9,595 bases of DNA from Chryseobacterium sp. GTDB lineage: Bacteria > Bacteroidota > Bacteroidia > Flavobacteriales > Weeksellaceae. Every line of letters begins with the position of its first letter. Within the stretch, counting starts at the first letter, position 1. The notes under the pieces were generated by a model. That model was not told the origin of the DNA. It searched no databases and saw only the letters and a list, made by a program, of their open reading frames with translations. Location of the stretch: NCBI GenBank assembly GCA_003852805.1, contig RDDY01000101.1, positions 1 to 9,595 of the forward strand, written 5' to 3'. Positions 1 through 6,715 of this stretch are shown here, piece after piece. The position numbers were made by a program, and so were the translations under genes.

Positions 1-17
1 GTCATCGTTCGGGAGTG

Positions 18-47
18 CAAAAGTAGAAAATCGAACCGAACGTGCAA
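18..47 (-). promoter_or_regulatory. Bacteroidota-type promoter for a gene beyond the left edge
   Basis: On the minus strand a TTG box (45-47) is followed after a 19-base spacer by TACTTTTG (18-25), an exact TAnnTTTG -7 box that continues into CAC. Transcription would start near position 11-13 and leave the window at once. A minus-strand ATG lies at 3-5, but whether it starts a gene cannot be told from so few bases. The 109 bases left of the unknown gene hold nothing else I can support. Confidence 0.6.
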
Positions 48-109
48 GCGGAAATCGAAGTTATTTTTAACCCTAAAAGCTAAACAACTGATAATGTACG
101 AATTAAATT

Positions 110-799
110 TTAGTCGGCTCGCTTCTCATGGTATAAAACGGTGAGGAATTCCCCGTACGAGCGTTCGAGTTTAACAATATCCCCCGACTTTAAATTAATG
201 CCCGCGGTACCGTATGGATTTTGAGTTAACCGTGCGCCGACAATTTGAAAATATTGCGGCGCTTGGTCCGAAGCGGCCGCAACTCTTATTGTTGATCCCA
301 GAAATTTCCGCGTCGATATTGTGTAAACCGACCCTTGCTGTAAGTTCAACTTTAAATAACCGGCGGCGGGAATCTCAATTTTTCTGTTGTTGATGCTGAT
401 CGTCTGCGGTTGCTCGACTCCTGAAAAAAGGTAAACGGCATTCACATTTTCCACCGATCTGTTATCTGTATAATACAACAACAGTCTGAAATGCGCCGGA
501 TCGATTTGCCCGAGACCGCCGTCGATGGTTTCGTACGGATGTACCGCAAACGCGTTGGCGCCCGTTTGTTTCGCTTTCGTATAAACCTTGTTGAAAGCCT
601 CGACGGTGTTGCGGTTATAACCGTCGACTTCGATCTCGCCGAGCAATTGTGCTTCGTGTAAGACCGGATCGATACGGTAAAAGGTTTTGTCGGCGTTTTC
701 CACTACTTTATCGACACGAGTCAACCGGACTTGCTGAGCTTGCATCTGCATGCCCAGCAGAAAACCGACGATCGTGACAACCTTGACACTATTTCGCAT
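110..799 (-). CDS. Secreted protein of unknown function, flavobacterial family
   Basis: A 229-residue protein I recognise only as a conserved hypothetical of Chryseobacterium-like bacteria. Residues 1-22 form a signal peptide (core VVTIVGFLLGM, cleavage near MQA/Q), and there is no lipoprotein Cys, so it should be periplasmic or exported. Two parts can be distinguished. Residues 46-110 contain GEIEVDGY and an amphipathic helix leading to KAKQTGANAFAV; this beta-helix-GANA pattern loosely recalls small envelope domains such as DUF4156/YbjQ. Residues 120-225 look like a beta-rich domain with the conserved-looking stretches ISTRKFLGSTI (161-171) and NPYGTAGINLKSGDI (194-208). It starts 11 bases inside rfbD, which favours coupled translation as the last gene of a three-gene unit. 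No clear terminator follows it; only a weak A+T-only dyad is visible near 72-90. Function unknown. Confidence 0.8.
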   Translation of the reverse strand: MRNSVKVVTIVGFLLGMQMQAQQVRLTRVDKVVENADKTFYRIDPVLHEAQLLGEIEVDGYNRNTVEAFNKVYTKAKQTGANAFAVHPYETIDGGLGQIDPAHFRLLLYYTDNRSVENVNAVYLFSGVEQPQTISINNRKIEIPAAGYLKLNLQQGSVYTISTRKFLGSTIRVAAASDQAPQYFQIVGARLTQNPYGTAGINLKSGDIVKLERSYGEFLTVLYHEKRAD

Positions 800-1652
800 A
801 GACTAAATCGTTTATGCAACTTTCGAGACTGTTTTCCCAATGCTTGATTTCTACATCATATATACGAGAAATCTTATCCGTCGACATTGTGCTGCGTGCA
901 GGGCGAGGAGCCGGCGTGGGATATTGCTCCGTGGTAAGCTTGTTCAATTTTACATCAGAGCCGGAGAACGCGGCGATTCTTGTGGCAAAATCAAACCAAG
1001 TGGTTTCGGGGGCATTTGAAAAATGGAAGATGCCAAAGTTCTTTGGTTCTTTCCTGATGATCTGCATGATTGCGCCGGCCAGATCGTTGGCGTTGGTCGG
1101 TTGGCCGTATTGGTCTGCCACAATACCGAGCTCTTTTTTTTGCGCAAACAGATTGAGCATTGTCTTGACGAAATTCTTGTTAAACTCTGAATACAACCAC
1201 GAAGTCCGAATGATAATGGTTTTTGAGTTCGCCTCCGACGCCAATTCTTCACCCAAAAGTTTCGATTTGCCGTAGATGCCGAGCGGAAAAGTAAAATCAC
1301 TTTCGTCATAAGGCAGGCGAGTATTACCATCAAAAACATAATCCGTCGAAATATGAATCAAAGCGGCACCCTGATCTGAACATGCAAGCGCAAGATTCTC
1401 CGGCCCGTATGCATTGACGGCATAGGCAGCATCAACCTCGGTCTCGGCCAAATCTACCGCGGTATAAGCAGCCGCGTTGATGCAATAATCGGGTTCTACC
1501 TCGTCGAAGAAATTGCTAACCGCATCACGATCGGTGATATCAAGCGTCGAAGAATCTGCCCAAACAAAGCGATATACAGGATATTCGTCTGCTATTTTCT
1601 GCAAGCATTTTCCCAGCTGTCCGGCTGCGCCCGTGACCAAAATTGTTTTCAT
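789..1652 (-). CDS. rfbD: dTDP-4-dehydrorhamnose reductase (RmlD/RfbD)
   Basis: A 287-residue NAD(P)H-dependent short-chain dehydrogenase of the RmlD type, which reduces dTDP-4-dehydro-L-rhamnose to dTDP-L-rhamnose, the last step of rhamnose donor synthesis for surface polysaccharides. The N-terminal nucleotide-binding motif is TGAAGQLG (7-14). The catalytic set is present: Thr103 and Asp104 in STDYVFDG (102-109), and the YGKSK motif (127-131) with Tyr127 and Lys131. The RmlD-family C-terminal stretch PAPRPARS lies at 247-254. The length is normal. No rmlA, rmlB or rmlC is in the window, so the pathway must be completed elsewhere, or the enzyme acts on a related nucleotide sugar. It overlaps the upstream thioesterase by 4 bases and the downstream unknown gene by 11 bases. 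Confidence 0.93.
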   Translation of the reverse strand: MKTILVTGAAGQLGKCLQKIADEYPVYRFVWADSSTLDITDRDAVSNFFDEVEPDYCINAAAYTAVDLAETEVDAAYAVNAYGPENLALACSDQGAALIHISTDYVFDGNTRLPYDESDFTFPLGIYGKSKLLGEELASEANSKTIIIRTSWLYSEFNKNFVKTMLNLFAQKKELGIVADQYGQPTNANDLAGAIMQIIRKEPKNFGIFHFSNAPETTWFDFATRIAAFSGSDVKLNKLTTEQYPTPAPRPARSTMSTDKISRIYDVEIKHWENSLESCINDLVYAK

Positions 1653-2140
1653 ATTCGTGCTTTTTTATTTTCGTTTCGCCAATAAGTAACCGCGTCGTCA
1701 AAACTCTTGTAGGGAACGTCGACCAAGAAAGGCTCGAATTTTTTTACGATTTCGTCGGGTGGATTTTGTGCGCTGCGGGTCATGGCATTGAAGTAAATCA
1801 CTTTGCACCAGAGTACGGCGTGAACTGTTTTTTCTTCTATGTCAGACATCAACACTTCGATCTCGGCCGTTTTGCCGTCCATGCTTAGGATTTTGCTGGA
1901 GATTACCACATCTTTATTGTAGCGCACCTCGCGCAGATAGGCGATTCGGTTTTGCAGCGCGATGAACGAGCAACCGGTGGCAAGCGCGTGCTCTGTTATA
2001 TTGAAGTCGTAGAATTTTTCCACGTGGTCCTCTCTCGCGTTGAGCATATAGTCGATATAGCGGGAGTTGGTCAGATGACCGAGCGGGTCGCAGTCGATGA
2101 AGCGCACCCGGTATTGTGTTTTTACATTGTTATGGATCAT
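1649..2140 (-). CDS. Acyl-CoA thioesterase of the 4-hydroxybenzoyl-CoA thioesterase (hot-dog) family
   Basis: A 163-residue single hot-dog-fold protein with no signal peptide, expected to hydrolyse acyl-CoA or acyl-ACP thioesters in the cytoplasm. The family signature is near the N terminus: YRVRFIDCDPLGHLTNSRYI at residues 10-29, in which Asp18 corresponds to the catalytic Asp of 4-hydroxybenzoyl-CoA thioesterases and GHLTNSRY to the usual GHVNNARY. The rest of the length fits one complete domain. The C terminus is basic. The substrate cannot be read from the sequence; relatives include YbgC-type and acyl-ACP thioesterases. The start at Met1 is close to the signature, leaving nine residues before it, normal for the family. 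The stop codon overlaps the rfbD start as ATGA, so the two genes are translationally coupled. Confidence 0.85.
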   Translation of the reverse strand: MIHNNVKTQYRVRFIDCDPLGHLTNSRYIDYMLNAREDHVEKFYDFNITEHALATGCSFIALQNRIAYLREVRYNKDVVISSKILSMDGKTAEIEVLMSDIEEKTVHAVLWCKVIYFNAMTRSAQNPPDEIVKKFEPFLVDVPYKSFDDAVTYWRNENKKARI

Positions 2141-2141
2141 G

Positions 2142-2178
2142 GTACAAAAATAAAAAAACCATCCGCGTGACGGATGGT
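2142..2178 (-). terminator. Strong intrinsic terminator of the porG-ompH operon
   Basis: On the minus strand a perfect 8-bp stem ACCATCCG/CGGATGGT (2171-2178 and 2158-2165) with a 5-base loop TCACG is followed by a tract of T residues broken by one A, then GTAC. It lies 26 bases after the ompH2 stop. This is a textbook rho-independent terminator. It runs almost to the thioesterase start codon, which is unusual. Confidence 0.9.
2145..2152 (-). promoter_or_regulatory. Possible -7 promoter box TATTTTTG inside the terminator U-tract
   Basis: The terminator T-tract contains TATTTTTG on the minus strand, an exact match to the Bacteroidota -7 consensus TAnnTTTG. The thioesterase ATG starts 4 bases further on, so a transcript from this box would be leaderless or nearly so. 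No -33 TTG box is visible at the expected distance, where the terminator stem lies. The match could be chance in a T-rich tract. Confidence 0.3.
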
Positions 2179-2204
2179 CGGTTTTGTATGGGTTGGACAG
2201 TCGA

Positions 2205-2702
2205 TTACTTGATGTTCAACTCTTTCTTAACGGCTGCCGTTGCGTCAGGTCCTCCTTTGTACACAAGTGAAGCTGCGTCTAAAACAAACTCATAGTTGTT
2301 TGCCTTTGCCACCTTTGCGATGGCTGCATCCAATTTGGTAAGGATCGGCTGAAGCAAGGTGTTTCTTTTTTGCGCGATGTCATTCTGAGCCAACATCTGC
2401 AGTTGTTGCAGGTTCTGTTGTTTTTTCTGAAGTTCAGACTCTTTTGCTTGTCTCTGCTGCTCGGTCATCTTGGCTCCTTCTGCCTGATATTTTTGGATCT
2501 CTGCTTGAAAAGCTTCGGCCTGCTTGTTCAGTTCGTCAGATTTTGACTTGTTCAACGCGTCCAAATCGGTAGACATTTTTTTAGTCTCCGGCATTGCAGA
2601 CAATACCTCCTCATAGTCTATAGAAGCAATCTTCTGAGCTTTCATTGCAGTGAAAGATACCATCATCAGTACGGCTGCAAATAAAACGCTTAATCTTTTC
2701 AT
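2205..2702 (-). CDS. ompH: OmpH/Skp-family periplasmic chaperone, second copy
   Basis: A 165-residue OmpH/Skp protein of standard length. The signal peptide is residues 1-23 (LFAAVLMMVSFTAMKAQ). The mature protein starts KIASIDYEEVLSAMPE, the family N-terminal strand, followed by a coiled coil at about 40-115 full of Gln, Lys and Glu, and ends with the strand YEFVLDAASLVYKGGPDAT and a short helix. It is clearly paralogous to the preceding gene but lacks the charged tail. The 40-base gap before it is very A+T-rich and holds neither a TAnnTTTG promoter nor a terminator, so it should be expressed from the same transcript. It is the last gene of the operon: the stop is followed by a strong intrinsic terminator. 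Its likely role is holding outer-membrane proteins for BamA. Confidence 0.94.
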   Translation of the reverse strand: MKRLSVLFAAVLMMVSFTAMKAQKIASIDYEEVLSAMPETKKMSTDLDALNKSKSDELNKQAEAFQAEIQKYQAEGAKMTEQQRQAKESELQKKQQNLQQLQMLAQNDIAQKRNTLLQPILTKLDAAIAKVAKANNYEFVLDAASLVYKGGPDATAAVKKELNIK

Positions 2703-2742
2703 AATGTAGTTTTAAATTTGTTTTTGAAGTTTTGTTTAAAAT

Positions 2743-3387
2743 TTATTTCGTCGATTTGGTTTCCATTGTCTCCATTTGGAAACGGCTTTTTGCATCTGCG
2801 GCAGGACGTTTTTTATTCTCTATAACAGGACGCCCGGCGTTTTCCGTGGCAGAAGCTTCCTGCTTGGGCTTGTTTTTCTGATCCTTGAGCAAGATATCCA
2901 GCACGCGGTCTGTGTAATCAAACTTCTTGTCGAGCAAGATGACACTGATGTTGTTGCTCTTGTCAAGAACAATACCAAGACTGTAACGGTCTGCCACGGT
3001 TTTTATGGCATTCCAGATTTGATCTTGAAACGGCGTAACCAGATTGGCGCGCAATTTATTAATTTCTCCTGTATTGCCAAAGCGTGCCGCTATAAGATTT
3101 TTCAGTTCTTGCTCGGCAGATTTCAGTTCCGCTTCACGAAGACGAAGCTGCTCGCCCACCAACAATACTTTCTCGTTTTCAAAAGCTGAGCGCATTTTCT
3201 CGTATTTATCCTGCATATTTTGCAGTTCCGTTTGCCAAGTGCGCACTTGGGCATCCAGCCGCTGGCTTGCCGATTTGTAGTCGGGCAGGCGATCTAAGAT
3301 ATAATTGGTGTCTACCACCCCCATCTTTTGCGCCTGTAAAAAAACAGCCGTCAGCAAGAAGAGCAGTGCAAACAGTTTCGGTCTCAT
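2743..3387 (-). CDS. ompH: OmpH/Skp-family periplasmic chaperone, first copy with charged C-terminal tail
   Basis: A 214-residue Skp/OmpH-family protein. Skp forms a trimer whose coiled-coil tentacles hold unfolded outer-membrane proteins in the periplasm on their way to BAM. Residues 1-20 are a signal peptide (LFALLFLLTAVFLQAQ). Next comes the family start KMGVVDTNYILDRLPDY, then a long coiled coil rich in Glu, Lys, Gln and Leu at about 37-105, and the returning strand GIVLDKSNNISVILLD at about 138-153. From about residue 168 to the end there is a 46-residue polar, probably disordered tail rich in Lys, Glu, Ala and Pro, which makes this copy about 50 residues longer than the second one. It begins 4 bases after the bamA stop and ends 40 bases before ompH2. 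Paired ompH genes after bamA are usual in Bacteroidota. Confidence 0.92.
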   Translation of the reverse strand: MRPKLFALLFLLTAVFLQAQKMGVVDTNYILDRLPDYKSASQRLDAQVRTWQTELQNMQDKYEKMRSAFENEKVLLVGEQLRLREAELKSAEQELKNLIAARFGNTGEINKLRANLVTPFQDQIWNAIKTVADRYSLGIVLDKSNNISVILLDKKFDYTDRVLDILLKDQKNKPKQEASATENAGRPVIENKKRPAADAKSRFQMETMETKSTK

Positions 3388-3391
3388 ACGC

Positions 3392-5935
3392 TTATAACGG
3401 TTGATTCATGATGAAGTGTGTCTTCCAACCCGCCGGATCCGGAGAACCTATGGTTCGATCGAAGCCGTAAGCGAAATCGAAGCCAAGCAATCCGAAGGCG
3501 CCCATATACACACGGATGCCCACACCCGCCGAACGCTTCAATTGGAAGGGATTGTAACTGCCAAAGCCGTTCCAAGTGTTTCCGCCCTCTACAAAGCCCA
3601 GACCGTAGATCTTAGCCGTTTGAGTCATAGAAATCGGGTAACGCAGTTCCATGGCCAAACGGTTATAGATGGTACCGCCACCCAACGGCGTGATATCTTC
3701 TGCTTGTCCGCCGTAGGTGGACGCATCCTCATAACCGCGCAACGGAATCAATTCGCGCCCGTCAAAACGGCCGGCCATCAAACCTGTACCGCCCAGATAA
3801 AAACGCTCGAACGGCGGTGCGCCGAGTTCGTTGTTGTACCCGTTCATGAAGCCTAGTTCCAAAGAGCTGCGCAGCACCAGTTTACCGATGATCTCATTGT
3901 AAGCATCTGCCTTCAGTTTGACCTTATAAAACTCTTGCCACTTGTATTTTTCCACGGCCGATAGGGTGGAATAATCTTTCTTGCTGAACAGCGAATACGG
4001 CGGAGTCAATTTGACACTTGCCTCGACGTTGCTGCCCTGTGTCGGGAAATACGGATCAAGTCCCGCAGAGTTACGACTTAACCCTATATTGAGACTCAGG
4101 TTCTGCGATTCTCCGTCGTAAACGGTTTCGTTACCGAACTGGAACGGATAATTACGGAAATCATAACGCTGATAAGACAGACCTGTGTACAGAGAAAAAT
4201 ATCTGTCAGGCCATGTCAATCTTCTGTTCAAGCCTGCGCTCGCACCGAAGATGTTGAGCTTTTGACTTTGGTAGAATTGATCGCGGTAATGAACGCTGGA
4301 ATTGTTGAAACCGACGGACAATGCCGTAGGACGCGCCCCGAAGAGCCACGGTTCTACAAACGACAAACTGTAATTCTGGAAATATTGTCCCGCCTGCGCT
4401 TGGATGGAGAGCGTTTGGCCGTCTCCTTGCGGAATAGGTTTGAAATCTTTGAACTGCAAGAAATTACGCAGCGAGAAATTGTTGAACGTAAGACCCAGCG
4501 TCCCGATAAACGAGTTGCCACCGTAGCCTGCCTGCAACTGCACCTGTGAAGATCCTTTCTCCACCAGGTTCCAGTGCACATTTACCGTATTGTCTTGCAT
4601 CTGCGGTTGCACGTCCGGCGAAATTTGTTGCGGATCAAAGAACTGCATTCCTGCCAGATCAAACATTGTGCTGCGGATATCTCTCTTTGAAAACAAATCG
4701 CCCGGTCTGGTTTCCAACGAGCGAAGGATGACATGGTCGTGCGTCGTTACGTTACCACTCCAAGTCACACGGTTCCAAGTGGCTTTTTCGCCTTCGCGAA
4801 TGCGGATTTCCAAGTCGATGGTGTCTCCTTTGATCGCCTTTTCCACCGGAACCACTTGAGAGAAGAGGTAACCGTTGTTCATATAGACCGATTTTATGTC
4901 GGAAAAGTCTTCCTTGCCACCGTCTTCGCCTACCTTCTTGTTAAAGCCTACGGCGTCATAGACGTCGCCCGTTTTATAGCCCAAGATTCTCTGTAAGAAA
5001 TCTGTGGTATAGGCTGTATTCCCGACAAAGTTAATGTCACCGATGTAGTATTTTTTTCCTTCCTCCAGGTTGACGTCAATGTTGAAACCTTTGTCGTTCC
5101 GCCAAACGGAATCCGAGACAATTCTTGCATCCCGATAACCGAGTGAATTGTAGTAATTGATCAGATTCTTCTTGTCCTCTTCATAATCATGACGGATGAA
5201 GCGCGAAGGCTTGAATATCCCGATGATGAACCGTTTCTCTTTGGTCTTTTTGAAACCTTTACGCTTCAGCCTACGGTCGGATACATTGTCATTACCAATG
5301 AATTCTATGTGGTCGATCTTCACTCTTTTGCCCTTGTCCACCTCAATGGTCCAGTCCACCAAGTTCGGATCGTTTCCGTTGATTTTGTCGTGGATGGCGA
5401 TGCGGGCATCGGGGAAGCCTTTTTTCACATATTCTTGCGGAATATTGTTTTTCAGATTGGACACCAGATTGTCGGTGATCTTTGTCCCGGGCTTCAGGTT
5501 GTTGTCCTTTATGAGTTTCTCGTTCTTGGTCTTCTTGATTCCTTTGCCCACGAATTTTACTTCGCCCAGCTCTTTCAGATCTTGTAGATAAAAACGCAGC
5601 ACCACGGTTTCGCCTTGTACATCTTCTACATAGACCTCAACCTCAGAGAATTGGTTTGATTCCCAAAGCTTCTTTATCGCATTGCTGATCTTCTGTCCCG
5701 GCAGGTCGATCATCTCACCTTTTACCAGACCCGAAAAGCGCAATATCTGCTGCGGCGAATAGCGTTTTACGCCGTCTACCACAATGTCTTTCAGCTTATA
5801 CGTTCCTTGCTGAACGGTCTGCTGCGTCTGCTCCGGGCTATCATTGCTCGGCGGAGTCACTTGTCCGTAGAAATGCGCGGATGCTATGAATAAAAGTATC
5901 GGTACCGATCTGAATTTCATTTTAATGTTGTTCAT
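3392..5935 (-). CDS. bamA: Outer-membrane protein assembly factor BamA (Omp85)
   Basis: An 847-residue Omp85 protein, the core of the BAM complex that folds beta-barrels into the outer membrane. The signal peptide covers about residues 1-25 (core VPILLFIASAHFYG, cleavage near YG/Q). Five POTRA domains can be traced at roughly 45-117, 120-201, 203-291, 295-382 and 385-460, and the 16-strand barrel occupies about 463-847. The conserved loop-6 motif appears as LRGY (732-735; usually VRGF), preceded by FYLGGTGLMAGR. FVEPWLFG at 526-533 matches the early barrel. The last residues are FIMNQPL, so the C-terminal aromatic typical of barrel proteins is replaced by Leu. Met1 and Met6 are both usable starts; either keeps the signal peptide, and no Shine-Dalgarno sequence decides between them. 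The gene ends 4 bases before ompH1, which fits coupled production of the assembly machine and its chaperones. Confidence 0.97.
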   Translation of the reverse strand: MNNIKMKFRSVPILLFIASAHFYGQVTPPSNDSPEQTQQTVQQGTYKLKDIVVDGVKRYSPQQILRFSGLVKGEMIDLPGQKISNAIKKLWESNQFSEVEVYVEDVQGETVVLRFYLQDLKELGEVKFVGKGIKKTKNEKLIKDNNLKPGTKITDNLVSNLKNNIPQEYVKKGFPDARIAIHDKINGNDPNLVDWTIEVDKGKRVKIDHIEFIGNDNVSDRRLKRKGFKKTKEKRFIIGIFKPSRFIRHDYEEDKKNLINYYNSLGYRDARIVSDSVWRNDKGFNIDVNLEEGKKYYIGDINFVGNTAYTTDFLQRILGYKTGDVYDAVGFNKKVGEDGGKEDFSDIKSVYMNNGYLFSQVVPVEKAIKGDTIDLEIRIREGEKATWNRVTWSGNVTTHDHVILRSLETRPGDLFSKRDIRSTMFDLAGMQFFDPQQISPDVQPQMQDNTVNVHWNLVEKGSSQVQLQAGYGGNSFIGTLGLTFNNFSLRNFLQFKDFKPIPQGDGQTLSIQAQAGQYFQNYSLSFVEPWLFGARPTALSVGFNNSSVHYRDQFYQSQKLNIFGASAGLNRRLTWPDRYFSLYTGLSYQRYDFRNYPFQFGNETVYDGESQNLSLNIGLSRNSAGLDPYFPTQGSNVEASVKLTPPYSLFSKKDYSTLSAVEKYKWQEFYKVKLKADAYNEIIGKLVLRSSLELGFMNGYNNELGAPPFERFYLGGTGLMAGRFDGRELIPLRGYEDASTYGGQAEDITPLGGGTIYNRLAMELRYPISMTQTAKIYGLGFVEGGNTWNGFGSYNPFQLKRSAGVGIRVYMGAFGLLGFDFAYGFDRTIGSPDPAGWKTHFIMNQPL

Positions 5936-5945
5936 TAGTTCGTTT

Positions 5946-5959
5946 GGAGCCGTTGCTCC
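5946..5959. other. Short inverted repeat in the uppS-bamA gap
   Basis: GGAGC-cgtt-GCTCC is a perfect 5-bp inverted repeat with a 4-base loop in the 27-base gap between uppS and bamA. In the minus-strand mRNA it is followed by AAACGAAC, not by a U-tract, so it is not an intrinsic terminator for the operon. It could stabilise mRNA ends or tune bamA translation, since it sits 10 to 25 bases upstream of the bamA ATG. Function is unproven. Confidence 0.35.
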
Positions 5960-5962
5960 TTT

Positions 5963-6712
5963 TTACTGAATCTGTTCGCTGGTTTTGCCGTAGCGTCTCT
6001 CTTTGTTCTGGTAGTTCAATATACAGTTGAAGAAATCTTTCTTGGTGAAATCGGGCCAGTATATATCCAAGAACTGCAGCTCGGCATAGGCAATCTGCCA
6101 AAGCAGGAAATTACTGATGCGCACCTCGCCGCTGGTGCGAACCACAAGGTCTACGGGCGGAATGCCTTTGGTGTAAAGGTGTTCTTCTATGGTTTGCTCG
6201 TTTATGTCTGCCGGTTGCAGTGAACCGTCTTTCACCTCGTCGGCAATTTCTTTCACCGCCTTTACAATCTCTCTTTGCGAGCCGTAGTTCAGCGCCAAGA
6301 CAAGGTTCCCGCGGGTATTGTCACGCGTGATATCCATCACATGCCGAAGCTGCTCTTGCACCATATCGGGCAGAGCCGTAATGTCACCGATGACATGCAG
6401 CCTGAGCCCTTTGGTAATCATTTCGGTTTCTTCCTCTATCAACGTCTCGGACAGAAGCGTCATCAGAGTGGCAACTTCCTCCTGCGGGCGGTTCCAGTTC
6501 TCGGTAGAAAAGGTATAGAGCGTGAGGTACGGAATATGGATCTCATTACAAGCGTTGATGGCATCACGCACTGCGCGGATGCCGTTGCGGTGCCCGAAAG
6601 TTCTCTCGGCGCCTTGGTTTTTTGCCCAGCGTCCGTTGCCGTCCATAATGATGGCTACGTGCCGGGGTAATTTCTCCGGATCTATACGCTTCTTCAGTTC
6701 TTCTTCTTCCAT
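5963..6712 (-). CDS. uppS: Isoprenyl transferase (undecaprenyl diphosphate synthase)
   Basis: A 249-residue cis-prenyltransferase, which adds isopentenyl diphosphate units to farnesyl diphosphate to make undecaprenyl diphosphate, the lipid carrier for peptidoglycan and surface polysaccharides. The length is normal for the family. All signature motifs are present: HVAIIMDGNGRWA at 18-30 with the catalytic Asp24 and the Arg28/Trp29 pair, YTFSTENW at 66-73, the diphosphate-binding RTSGEVRISNFLLWQ at 192-206 and YWPDF at 218-222. RTSGE replaces the RTGGE of Escherichia coli, a common variant in Bacteroidota. The enzyme works on the cytoplasmic face of the inner membrane. It starts 3 bases after porG and ends 27 bases before bamA, so translation is probably coupled to porG. 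An A-rich stretch, not a Shine-Dalgarno sequence, precedes the ATG. Confidence 0.97.
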   Translation of the reverse strand: MEEEELKKRIDPEKLPRHVAIIMDGNGRWAKNQGAERTFGHRNGIRAVRDAINACNEIHIPYLTLYTFSTENWNRPQEEVATLMTLLSETLIEEETEMITKGLRLHVIGDITALPDMVQEQLRHVMDITRDNTRGNLVLALNYGSQREIVKAVKEIADEVKDGSLQPADINEQTIEEHLYTKGIPPVDLVVRTSGEVRISNFLLWQIAYAELQFLDIYWPDFTKKDFFNCILNYQNKERRYGKTSEQIQ

Positions 6713-6715
6713 GTT

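Noticed and set aside
72..90. Small dyad TTTTA-gggt-TAAAA after the unknown gene as a terminator
   Set aside because: The stem is only A-T pairs and has no clean T-tract, so it is too weak to call.
814..1275. Open frame of 153 codons on the plus strand
   Set aside because: It is antisense to rfbD, whose full set of family motifs proves the minus-strand frame; no independent coding signal was seen.
3401..3856. Open frame of 151 codons on the plus strand
   Set aside because: Antisense to the bamA barrel region, with no family resemblance or start signal.
5189..5591. Two overlapping plus-strand open frames of about 130 codons
   Set aside because: Both are antisense to the POTRA region of bamA and look like shadows of that gene; two competing frames at one place also argue against either.
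5946..5964. Hairpin followed by T-run, read as a plus-strand terminator
   Set aside because: There is no plus-strand gene for it to end, and on the transcribed minus strand the U-tract is missing.
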